Positions 56,001 through 63,600 of a stretch of DNA of 64,000 bases are shown one piece after another. Location: positions 5,202,206 through 5,266,205 of the forward strand of contig JAAONU010000018.1 in assembly GCA_012932295.1 (NCBI GenBank), written 5' to 3'. The stretch is from Cyclina sinensis. Taxonomy: Eukaryota > Mollusca > Bivalvia > Venerida > Veneridae. The number at the start of each line of letters is the position of its first letter. Positions within the stretch are counted from its first letter, which is position 1. A model generated the notes under the pieces. The model saw only the letters and a program-made list of their open reading frames with translations, was not told where the DNA came from and searched no databases. Made by a program: the position numbers and the translations under genes.

Positions 56001-59000
56001 ACTTCATCATGTAAAACAATTTTTACAGTAACAAGGCGCAGAAGTTGACAGGTATGAAATCTGATTTCACAAGGTCAGTATCGTGTGTGGCCTCCATTGG
56101 CGTTCAAGCAAGCACGGCAGCGACGAGGCATAGAGGCAACTAAGTTGGCGATAACTGCCTGTGGAATGGTGTTCCAGATGTTGACCAATGTCTGCGCTAG
56201 TTGGTCCAGCGTGAGAGGTTGGTTACGTCTTTGACGGAGGCGTCTCTTCATCTCATCCCAAACGTGCTCAATTGGTGAAAGATCTGGTGAAACAGCGGGC
56301 CAGGGTAAGACACTCACGTTTTGCTGAGCCAGAAACCCGGTAACTACACGTGCTACATGTGGCCGAGCGTTGTCTTGTTGAAACGTCATGTTACGCCCTT
56401 GACGTTGAAGAAATGGCAGCACGTGGGGTATGACAATCTCATCTCTGTAACGAACACCCGTTAAATTGCCACGGACAATTACAAGCTGGGTCCTGCCTTG
56501 CGATGAGATACCTCCCCAAACCATTATCGACCCACCACCACCAAAACGTTGACGTTGAAAAACACAGGGATCCAAGTAATGTTCTCCGCGACGCCTGTAT
56601 ACACGAACTCGTCCGTCCGAACTTTCTAAGTGAAACCGCGACTCGTCAGTAAACAGAACATTATTCCAATATGCTCTTGGAAGCCTTAGATACTGTCTGC
56701 ACCACTGACGTCGACGTTGTCGATGACGTAAGAGAAGAGTAGGACGTATCGCAGGACGTCGTGGAGTAATGCTGTGCTCTCTTAATCGGTTTCTAACAGT
56801 TCGTCCACTGATAGGTCTCAAGCCAGGAATTGTTCGTGCTGTTAATGTGGCCGGTTGAAATCGATTCCGTAGTTGTGTAAGCCGGATATAATTGTCTTGA
56901 CGGATTGACGTCACACGTGGACGCCCTGGACGTGGTAGATCACGGACGTTGCCACGTTGCTGAAATCGTCGCCAAAGTGCTGATATGGTGTTTCGGTGAA
57001 CACCAAAACGCTGCGCAACCGCATTTTGAGCAATGCCTGCTTGGAGCATACCGACGGCACGTAGGCGATCATTTTCTGAGATGCGTGGCATTGTCTTCAA
57101 AGACTTAAAATCCAAATGAAGGTGTTTTTCTGAACTGCTGGGTAGCTCACTATAATTTGACGGTTAAAATAACTCGAAACAGCATGTACGAGGATGTTAA
57201 CATAAAGAAACACGTAAAAAGCGCGACCGTTACGGGCTATAAATTTTGCACGTGCAACTCGCGAAAAGCAGTATTATTGAAACAAGATTACCTTGTGAAT
57301 TACACAAAAGAAATCTGCTAAAATAATTTTATACCTAATAAAAGATATTAAGTATTTTAGTGTGCACAGTTATATTTTTCCGTCAGTATATAACTGGTCA
57401 GCATTTTCTTACTACATTAAACTGGTCAGCATTTTCTAATTATAATGAACTGGTTAGTGTTTTCTCACTATTTCAATGATTTATATCTATATACAACTGG
57501 TCAGCGTTTTCTCACTATATATAACTGGTCAGCATTTTCTTACTATATTTAACTGGTCAGTGTTTTCTCACTATAAATTACTGGACAGCATTTTCTTACT
57601 GTATTTAACTAGTCAGTATTTCTCGCTCTATCAATGATTTATAACTATATACAATAATACACCATTTATCATTATAAACTCATTATAAATAACTGGTCAG
57701 CATTTTCTGACTATATTTAACTGGTCAGTGTTTTCTCGCTTTATCAATGATTTCTCACTATATTTAACTGGTCAGCAGTTTCTTACTGTATTTAACTGGT
57801 CAGTGTTTTCTCGCTTTATCAAAGATTTCTCACTATATATAACTGGTCAGCAGTTTCTTACTATATTTAACTGGTCAGTGTTTTCTCGCTTTATCAAAGA
57901 TTTCTCACTATATATAACTGGTCAGCAGTTTCTTACTATATTTAACTGGTCATTGTTTTCTCGCTTTATCAAAGATTTCTCACTATATATAACTGGTCAG
58001 CATTTTCTGACTATATTTAACTGGTCAGTGTTTTCTCGCTTTATCAATGATTTCTCACTATATTTAACTGGTCAGCAGTTTCTTACTATATTTAACTGGT
58101 CAGTGTTTTCTCGCTTTATCAAAGATTTCTCACTATATATAACTGGTCAGCAGTTTCTTACTATATTTAACTGGTCAGTGTTTTCTCGCTTTATCAAAGA
58201 TTTCTCACTATATATAACTGGTCAGCATTTTCTGACTATATTTAACTGGTCAGTGTTTTCTCGCTTTATCAAAGATTTCTCACTATATATAACTGGTCAG
58301 CAGTTTCTTACTATATTTAACTGGTCAGTGCTTTCTCGCTTTATCAAAGATTTCTCACTATATATAACTGGTCAGCAGTTTCTTACTGTATTTAACTGGT
58401 CAGTGTTTTCTCGCTTTATCAAAGATTTCTCACTATATATAACTGGTCAGCAGTTTCTTACTGTATATAACTGGTCAGTGTTTTCTCGCTTTATCAAAGA
58501 TCTCTCACTATATATAACTGGTCAACAGTTTCTTACTATATTTAACTGGTCAGCATTTTCTTACTATATTTAACTGGTCAGTGTTTTCTCGCTTTATCAA
58601 TGATTTCTAACTATATATAACTGGTCAGGAGTTTCTTACAATATTTAACTGGTCAGTGTTTTCTCGCATTATCAAAGATTTCTCACTATATATAACTGCA
58701 TGGTCAGCAGTTTCTTACAATATTTAACTGGTCAGTGTTTTCTCGCTTTATCAGTGAAGGTCTTTTACGTCTAACTAGTCAGTGTTTTCTCACTATATTT
58801 AACTGGGCAGCAGTTTCTTACTATATTTAATTGGTTAGTGTTTTCCCGTTTTATAAATGATTTAAAACTACATATAGCTGGTCAGCATTTTCTAACTACT
58901 AGTATATAGTATATATAACTTGTCAGCATTTTAATTTTGTTTCATCGATGATTTATAAGTACATGTAGTCAGCAGTTACCTTTTTACAGAATAAAACAGA

Positions 59001-60538
59001 ACAGAACTGATCTTTTTATTTTCACCCAGGTATACGAAGTATACAATAAGGGCAATATGACAAAATTCACTAAGACGGGTTTTAGGCACATTACAAAACG
59101 CAAGTATTCTACTCTTACGTGCACATCAAATCAAAATACATGTGGCTTATCTTTTATTCAAGATATTTCATTACTTCCCGCTAGGCATGAAACACACGAC
59201 ACATAAGTCGTTAATTAAGTTTATTCTTGTTCCAACGATCGAGTGTTTTTAAGCACGCGACATCAATCAATCGCCTGGGGGACTGTCGTTAAAAATTTGA
59301 AGGTGAGATAAACAAGTGTGTCACTTGCTGACCAGTTATAGTAAGAAAACACTGACCAGTTAATTATAGTAAGAAAATGCTGACCAGTTTAATGTAGTAA
59401 GAAAATGCTTTGATATAGCGAGAAAACACTGACCAGTTAAATAAAGTAAGAAAATGCTGACCAGTTTTATATAGTAAGAAAATGCTTTGATAGAGCGAGA
59501 AAACACTGACCAGTTAAATAGAGTAAGAAAATGCTGACCAGTTATATAAATAGTGAGAAAATACTGGCCAATTTATACAGTTATAAAAATCATTGATATA
59601 GCGAGAAAACAATGACCAGTTAAATATAGTAAGAAAATGCTGACCAGTTTTATGTTGTAAGAAAATGCTGACCAGTTATATATATAGTGAGAACTGATAC
59701 TGACCAATTATTTATAGTTATAAATCATTGATAAAGCGAGAAAACACTGACCAGTTAAATATATATAAAATATTGTTTTGTTCTTTTTACATAATATGAA
59801 CATGTAAAAAAATAAATGTATGATATACATACGAAATCTTGTTATTTGTTGACTAGTGACTTCATTTATGTCTTATACAATCTTCATATATAAATATGTT
59901 ATTTTCGGAACAAATCTAGTACATTCCGTTTAATATGTGATAACACATTTATTAATTTAATCCATTCAATGTAATGTGCAATAACCATGGCCATTTTCAC
60001 ACCTATTTAACGTTATCGACAATCCTTCTTTGTCTATATGGTCAGTGTTTTCCGATAATCCTTCTTTACCTATGTGGTCAGTGTTTTTCTTCTTATTCTA
60101 TGTCGTCAGTTAATTCGTCAGTAGTTTAGTGCGACCCTTTATTGCTTTGTGCAAAGCTTTAAATAACAAGAACACTGCTCATTACAGTCAAGATAGTAAC
60201 ACTGAAGGCAATTATAACTTACTGTTATATATGACATTTTTCATTTTTATAAAAAAATATTGAAATTCTCAGTTTTTCTTTAAACATGATCAGTAATCAT
60301 AGACTATCCGAAAACTTCATTATCCGACTGCGCTACTGATAAACTTGCGTACCCTTCTCTGTGCCCTTAGAGATAGCTCTTCTTCATTTTCATTTTTTGA
60401 AGATATTACACTTGCAACACTTGTGGATGTTCTTATTTTGGAAAATAGAATGACAATTTGGTTTCTGACTAAAAATTTTTCAAGAAACATATGTTTCAAG
60501 GGCGCAGCCATCTTGTTTCCACTGCCCCTAAGAAACAA
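38077..60538 (-). CDS. RPUSD2: RPUSD2/Pus9-type RNA pseudouridine synthase, copy A, 612 aa, 11 exons
   Basis: RluA-family enzyme converting uridine to pseudouridine in RNA. Exons: 60538-60353, 48715-48616, 46799-46681, 45468-45368, 45015-44849, 44430-44289, 43433-43297, 42837-42784, 41334-41243, 40604-39948, 38160-38077; all phases agree. In order: a basic N-terminus (MFLRGSGNKMAAPLKHMFLE) resembling a mitochondrial leader; the RPUSD2/Pus9 block YYIENGLRKVYPYYHTFSAY, then KGRWIGRTILDIY; a small S4-like segment (VNVNGRKVPLDFVLRPNMK); LLVINKPASIPVHPCGNYGY; and the catalytic motif YRLDRLTSGVLIFSK, whose Asp is the nucleophile. TGRTHQIRVHLQYLG, a 219-codon exon with a disordered acidic insert, and CEDCKYIYEDPKPEQLILYL follow, then GPDWEYSTPLPYWAAEDFDE. 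The motif begins YRLD, where most relatives have HRLD. Intron 1 (11.6 kb) is packed with transposons. Yeast Pus8/Pus9 modify tRNA position 32; whether this enzyme does so is inference. Confidence 0.93.
38480..38575. repeat. CGCGAAA-type repeat fragment
   Basis: 'aatttcgcgggcacgaaagt', 'cacgcaaacagcgaaaat' and 'taatttcgcgcaaattc' form a CpG-rich, internally repeated patch. It resembles the ends of small DNA elements but has no matching second end nearby. Lies in the last intron of copy A. Confidence 0.35.
39420..39865. repeat. ~22-bp minisatellite ('caaaacctctgaatctatgg')
   Basis: About 20 degenerate units of CAAAACCTCTGAATCTATGG plus 'aa', some with an extra 'aaaaagaaa'. It fills part of the last intron (39947-38161) of copy A. 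Confidence 0.85.
41567..42630. repeat. 21-bp minisatellite, ~50 copies
   Basis: Unit GTACAGACTAGCACCGAATC plus A, with variants (TTGCAC, GAGTCA, and a 15-bp insert 'atcgacttgcaccgag'). It occupies most of the 1.45 kb intron 42783-41335 of copy A. Because 21 is a multiple of three and the unit lacks stops in several frames, it produces spurious frames on both strands (VQTSTES and VLVCTDS repeats). Confidence 0.92.
43796..44190. repeat. 41-bp minisatellite, ~9 copies
   Basis: Unit of about 41 bp: AAAATGGGTGCTCCAACAAC then ACAGGTGTGTTCTGACCCTAC. Later copies diverge (ggggtcctccaac, agatgtattttgatcc). Lies in the intron between exons 6 and 7 of copy A. Confidence 0.9.
44289..44430 (-). CDS. RPUSD2: Catalytic exon of RPUSD2-like copy A
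   Basis: This exon opens after acceptor tttttag and codes LYRLDRLTSGVLIFSKNT, then KEYVCRVEGKFP. The central Asp of RLDRLTSG is the catalytic residue of all RluA-type synthases. Phase 1 in and phase 2 out match the neighbouring exons. The donor of the previous exon is gtatgt at 44848, chosen because it alone restores T-L-Y-R-L-D across the junction. Confidence 0.88.
47850..48330. repeat. Dispersed 'gacctagtttctgatccca' tandem repeat
   Basis: Three to four cycles of 'gacctggt..ttctgatc', 'catgacccagttt' and 'gtgttaacaaggtt'. Same family as 25860-26075 and, inverted, 62030-62600. Intronic (copy A, intron 2). Confidence 0.65.
49517..50477. mobile_element. TA-flanked Tc/mariner-superfamily non-autonomous element
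   Basis: Ends CAGTCAATGAACCAGTTCCG (left) and CAGTCGATGAACCAGTTCTG (right, minus strand), flanked by TA at 49515-49516 and 50478-50479; 961 bp. No transposase frame is inside. The CAGT start resembles the element at 28216-28833, but the rest of the inverted repeat differs, so it is a separate family. Lies in intron 1 of copy A. Confidence 0.8.
51076..54020 (+). mobile_element. 5'-truncated non-LTR retrotransposon (LINE) with (TTG)n tail
   Basis: Starts inside the endonuclease domain, spans the reverse-transcriptase frame and a 210-bp 3' UTR, and ends in (TTG)n at about 54001-54020. A microsatellite tail and 5' truncation are usual for CR1/Jockey-group LINEs. The 5' edge is approximate; a target duplication could not be fixed. 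It lies inside the hAT element, so it is the younger insertion. Confidence 0.85.
51081..53804 (+). CDS. LINE reverse transcriptase ORF2 remnant, 907 codons, uninterrupted
   Basis: The frame opens without its natural start. Residues 1-45 are the end of an APE-type endonuclease (SDHAPL near residue 33). The reverse transcriptase follows: NKACGPDGLKAEIIKN, VPIFKGGDPTNKSNYRGITL, motif A FIDYEKCFDKINR, motif B GLKQGDSSSALLF and motif C LILYADDQVLF with the catalytic Asp pair. The C-terminal part has a Cys/His cluster (CKFCNLNAIENEYHFLLVCP). No stops or frameshifts are present after truncation, so the insertion is recent. The frame is very AT-rich. It is placed in the broad CR1/Jockey group only. 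Confidence 0.9.
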   Translation: MKRGLSVTDFLLLHIDDFDTVYDFKILDWNSYSDHAPLYFSFLRKDHLYSKNILEENNSNIEHRIIYDESKILEYKLELERQIYCNQYNTFTSLTLNDKVQVLTDFIYDSALVVYGKDYVVNKDNQSKINNNKKRAPKWLNTQCYNIKKEFKKARNMFNKNKSNENRVYFTRIRTKYNKIRRKAKEQYKLTEGKKLENIARQHPKQFWKSVSSCYRQKQSMNEHISIDELYTHFSSLLGEKPNNLQDDIQFTHRYDDDLDKEITVEEIRKAVLKQSNNKACGPDGLKAEIIKNSFELISNYLYDIYNNMFNNAEYPYEWGLGYIVPIFKGGDPTNKSNYRGITLNNILAKIYSQILLNRLTDWTKEFDKINNSQFGYQKGKSTVDCVFILHSIILKLLSSGKKVYSVFIDYEKCFDKINRIFLWQKLLIENVSPKIVKALKAMYNTVRVVIKHNGDVSESLHSHLGLKQGDSSSALLFMMFINDILENINTDLPDIFSIDELKLFLILYADDQVLFATSPETLQSMLNDIENYCNNWKLKINVNKTKVLIFEKSTRHTIHDFYLYDEKLEIVSNFKYLGVNLYKNGGWYRTQKIISEHASKAMHRLFSVFNNYEFTMREKCKLFDTLVLSVLHYSSEIWGYHKAPDIEILHCKFLRKLLCVNKSTNIIGLYGELGRLPLSEIRKVNMFRYWIKLLKLNCQSLAKRIYLMLKQDSENGNTYNGQNWAFQIKCQLDNLGLTNLWINQNEMNITLEPIKQRIIDTYKQTWSTSLSLSRRLNSYSRYKSEFIFETYLDDVSNKKHRITLSRFRLSSHTLEIERGRYTNTEREHRKCKFCNLNAIENEYHFLLVCPIYSELRHEFFKPYYCRWPTLNKFDQLMSVRNTTQLFKLSKFIYKAFNLRKQLDDTD
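54373..54664 (+). mobile_element. tRNA-derived SINE with 11-bp target duplication
   Basis: The head resembles a tRNA: GAGCGG..., A box TGGTCCAGTGGTAACGC, B box GAGTTCGATCCC, and a pairing CCGCTCC at its end. A conserved-looking central block follows (TTTCGGATGAGACTTTAAAC, then GGTCCC), then 'ggcgtcggtcatatgggcta' and an 'atagatagata' tail. It is flanked by AGTGCAATCAG at 54362-54372 and 54665-54675, a perfect target duplication. The layout matches bivalve SINEs with a shared central domain; the family name is uncertain. Confidence 0.85.
54700..54834 (+). CDS. BED zinc-finger exon of the hAT element
   Basis: ATG 54700 opens 45 codons ending at donor gtatgt. The peptide has EGSQGNVKAKCKLCPQIISG, then SSRSNFITHLK, the Cys-x2-Cys and His pattern of a BED finger from hAT transposases. 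It lies about 390 bp inside the right end of the hAT element. The following catalytic exons are absent. Confidence 0.75.
55879..57386 (-). mobile_element. Apparently intact Tc1/mariner element
   Basis: Inverted ends CTAACGGAAAAATATAACTG and CTGACGGAAAAATATAACTG (right end read on the minus strand) are flanked by TA at 55877-55878 and 57387-57388; total 1,508 bp. It carries one full transposase frame and sits inside the left arm of the foldback element, so it inserted later. Confidence 0.93.
56075..57091 (-). CDS. Tc1-type DD34E transposase, ~338 aa, intact
   Basis: Cut-and-paste transposase. The preferred start is Met 57091 (MPRISENDRLRAVGMLQAGI); an upstream Met at 57115 adds eight residues. 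Residues 1-110 form the paired helix-turn-helix DNA-binding region (RFGVHRNTISALWRRFQQRG, and GRTVRNRLREH), with the GRPR AT-hook-like motif. The catalytic triad is FTDESRF (Asp), FQQDNARPH (Asp) and SPDLSPIEHVWDEM (Glu); the last two are separated by 34 residues. Length and motifs match active Tc1 transposases. GC content is clearly higher than the surrounding DNA, a sign of recent arrival. Confidence 0.95.
   Translation of the reverse strand: MPRISENDRLRAVGMLQAGIAQNAVAQRFGVHRNTISALWRRFQQRGNVRDLPRPGRPRVTSIRQDNYIRLTQLRNRFQPATLTARTIPGLRPISGRTVRNRLREHSITPRRPAIRPTLLLRHRQRRRQWCRQYLRLPRAYWNNVLFTDESRFHLESSDGRVRVYRRRGEHYLDPCVFQRQRFGGGGSIMVWGGISSQGRTQLVIVRGNLTGVRYRDEIVIPHVLPFLQRQGRNMTFQQDNARPHVARVVTGFLAQQNVSVLPWPAVSPDLSPIEHVWDEMKRRLRQRRNQPLTLDQLAQTLVNIWNTIPQAVIANLVASMPRRCRACLNANGGHTRY
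57640..58770. repeat. 75-bp tandem array in the foldback element
   Basis: About 14 units of 75 bp built from two ACTGGTCAG half-units (spacing near 33 and 42 bp), each with 'tttctcgctttatcaaagat'. Because 75 is divisible by three and the unit lacks stops in one frame, a 281-codon frame of repeated 25-residue blocks (57728-58573) appears. It has no start context or family and is treated as an artefact. Confidence 0.9.
59320..59765. repeat. Inverted counterpart of the ACTGGTCAG array
   Basis: CTGACCAGTT motifs recur every 35-40 bp in the opposite orientation to those at 55670-58930, with 'gataaagcgagaaaacactg'. This is the right-arm half of the foldback element. Confidence 0.85.
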
Positions 60539-60669
60539 AATTATGAAAAAGATAAATGGGGGACTTTCCTGCCGTTATTACTCTTTATGTTTAAACCGTT
60601 CAAGATGTCTGCGCCCATGTGGTAAAACACAACTGATTGATTAAATTGAATTAACTCAACTGAACCAAC
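60500..60669. promoter_or_regulatory. Bidirectional promoter between RPUSD2-like copies A and B
   Basis: The two start codons are 131 bp apart and point away from each other. CAAGATGGCTGCGCCC (minus strand, 60515-60500) and CAAGATGTCTGCGCCC (plus strand, 60601-60616) are near-identical and inverted. Both resemble the YY1 initiator motif AAGATGGCGGC, found at transcription and translation starts of many TATA-less genes. No TATA box is seen. The plus-strand copy opens a six-codon upstream frame (60605-60625). Promoter activity is inferred from layout. Confidence 0.65.
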
Positions 60670-63600
60670 ATGTCTTCAGATATCGATAATTCAAAATATT
60701 CTAGCAAAAAATATGAAGAAGGTGTATCCATAAGAGCACAAAAACGGGTACGTAGTTGTAAACTAAAGGCATGAATACTGAAAAGGTTCATAGTGTATTG
60801 TTATCAGGTTGTGACATCTCCAGGTGCCTGAAACATAATTTTTTTGGCCTTCTTATATGTGCTAATCACTACTTTATAACAGTTTATATAGTAGTGATAA
60901 GCACAGTTATAGTCAGTATTGATTGCTCGGGAGTATCAAGTAGAAGCACAGATAGAAGGCCCAAATATTTTATTTCAATATTTATTTTCAAACACCTGTG
61001 ATTGACATCAGGAATGATAACTGGAAAATTATGTATTTTCCATTTTCTAGATGTGGCATTAGCATGATTAAGGTTATGGTTGACCCTACATCATTGTAGG
61101 TGCGAAGTGCCCTGCTAACTTGGTAGCGCTGTGGACAAGTGTCTTGGGGGGTTGTTTGCCACATGGGGTGCACTTTCTCACTTGTTTTATTTATTTTATG
61201 CTGACAGAAATAAATACCGGAAGAGCGGAAGGTGTACAGTGGCGACATTTGGTAGAACATTGGCAAGTACCCTGTTAGCTCAGGGGGTTGTGGGTTAGAG
61301 TCCCATGTCTGGTACATTTTTCTCCTCTTGGGAACCTTACTATCCAGAATAATCATTAAGTTGCATTTTAGATGGGAACAATCTACTTTAAATTTCTTTC
61401 TCTGGAATCTAGCTATGCCCCTGAAGGGAGGCATATAGTTTTTGAACTGTCAGTCTCTGTCAGTCCATCCATCATCCGTCTGAAAACTTTAACATTGGCC
61501 ATAACTTCTTCATTATATATATATTTACTTCATTATTATTATTATGTATACTTGATACTTGGACACAAAACCCCTTTGGAAATGACCTTTCCATTGACCT
61601 ATATTTATTTGACCATGACCCCTGAATGACTGGTCTTCAGCTCAAAGGTCAAAAGCACAACTTACGAGGGCATTGTCGTCTTACAGTGACAGTTCTTGTT
61701 TATTATAATTATGAATAAATCCAAGTGTGTGTGTTTAAAGTTTATTTACAAGAATGTGTACAAAATGATGATGTTTCTACAAGAATAGCTGGTTAATGAC
61801 TGACAATGCCATACTGTCTCTATTAGTAAGACTGGCTATAAGTCAGTGTCAAAGACATATAACAGATATACTATATAGGTGAGTGTTCCAAAGAAGTAAA
61901 ACAGATTGGGGACTTAAAGAATTGAAATAACTTTTTAAACACAAAATTTGGCTAGTTTTGAGAGAGGTTACATTTCCCATCCAATTATCATGAACTTATT
62001 CAGAATGTTAAGCTCAATGACTTGTAGGCTGTTTTCATAGACACATGTAGATCATGTTGGGTAAAAAACTAGGTCACCAGGTCAAATCCTAGGAAAACCT
62101 TGTAAATACTGTACAGGATGCATTTTCCATCCAGTCATCATGAATCATTGTCAAAGTGTCTGGCTTGATGAATGCAAGGCACTGTATGTCATGTTGGATC
62201 AAAAACTAAGTCACCAGGTCAGATCCTAGAAAAACCCTGTGAACACTTTAGAGGCCACATTTCCCATCCAATCATTATGAAACTTTGTCAGCATGTTTGG
62301 TTTGATGACTTCTAGGCTCCTTTTTTATATGGGTCATGTTGGGCCAAAAACTAGGTCAACAGGTCAAATCACAAAAAAACACTCAAGAGGCCACTTTTTC
62401 CATTCAATCTTCATGAACTTTTATCAGAATGTTTTTCTTGATGACATATAATTCTTTTTGAATATGGGTCATGTTAGGTCAAAAACTAGGTCACCAGATC
62501 AAATTCTAGAAAAACGTTTTTAACATTCTAGAGGCCACATTTTCTTCCAAGTCATCATGAAACTTTGTCAGAGTGTTTCAGGTGAGTGATATATGGCCAT
62601 TTTGGCCTTCTTGTTTATCAAGTTTTGTAAGTTGTGATGTGAAAGTCTTATAAATATAATGACAAACTTATTGTCAGAAAAGAGTTCAACCATTTTGGTC
62701 TTTCTGAAAGGAGATAATGCCATGCACTGTATTAGCTCAGAATAGCTTTAGATCACATCAAATTAGTAATGGGGTTCGTAAACAAGGTAAAGGTCACTTT
62801 TTGATCCAAAAACATTATAGAATACTGTGCTGGTGAATGTTTTTGTCAGCTATTTAATATGGCTATATAAGAGTGTGTCATGTTGTATAAGTATACTGTA
62901 CTCCTGATACAAAATAATGATATGAAATAAAGGTAGGGGCATATGTCAGTTACATTACACATTGATATTTCTTGTTATGAGTTTCAGTTACACTGCCCTA
63001 ATATATTGACAGCATCTAGGTTTAAGTGTGGTTCAGTACCATCCGAATATAATATTACTTGAGTGTTATTATATCCTGTGCTGCTTGTCTCCCTTGTGGG
63101 TTGTCTCTCCATTTGTTTTGTAAAAAAGGTTTGCATATGTTCTTTGCAAAATCAAATATTAATTTGAATTGTTGCAGTTGTTCTTCATTCACTGGTACTG
63201 ACTGACTGCAAACTCTGCTTACAGTGTTTTGAGACTCCATTCTTAGACACTGATTTTCTTCTTACATTCAGTATTTTTCAGATTTTTTTTACCTTACGTT
63301 AAAAAAGAAGCTGTCGTACATGTAAGTATTGAATGCGCTAATCTTGTAAAATTATACCAAATATAAGGAATTGTACCATTTCTTTGTAATTTTAGAAACG
63401 GGCTCTACAGCACTACCAGAGGAAACACAAAGTGAAAAAGCCTTGTAGCAGTCCTGAAGAATTGTCTAATGAAACCACATACTACATAGAAAATGGTAAA
63501 AGCAAAATATAAGAAACTGTCATGCTTCCTGGGGATTTTTTTTTTTTCACAGTCATGTCTTTACTGAAGTGGCTCTTGTTCAGATTCAACTTACACAGTT

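Larger units (their letters stand above)
55291..60137. mobile_element. Large foldback-type DNA element with long inverted arms and perfect 9-bp target duplication
   Basis: TTTATTGCT occurs at 55282-55290 and again at 60138-60146, directly abutting the ends. The left end is GGCTAAATCTAAACTACTGAC; on the minus strand the right end is GGGTCGCACTAAACTACTGAC. From CTAAACTACTGACG inward the two arms match nearly base for base for over 400 bp, then continue as matching inverted arrays of ACTGGTCAG motifs. A 9-bp duplication fits Mutator-like (MULE) elements; Merlin (8-9 bp) is an alternative. No own transposase is seen. A Tc1 element interrupts the left arm, and the centre is a 75-bp tandem array. 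Confidence 0.82.

Noticed and set aside
57728..58573. 281-codon open frame of 25-residue repeats
   Set aside because: It is a translation of the 75-bp tandem array (75 is divisible by 3), without family, start context or codon bias.
60988..61434. 148-codon minus-strand frame ('WDSNPQPPELTGYL...')
   Set aside because: This phrase arises when tRNA-like repeat DNA is translated; the region has A- and B-box-like motifs and no splice support.
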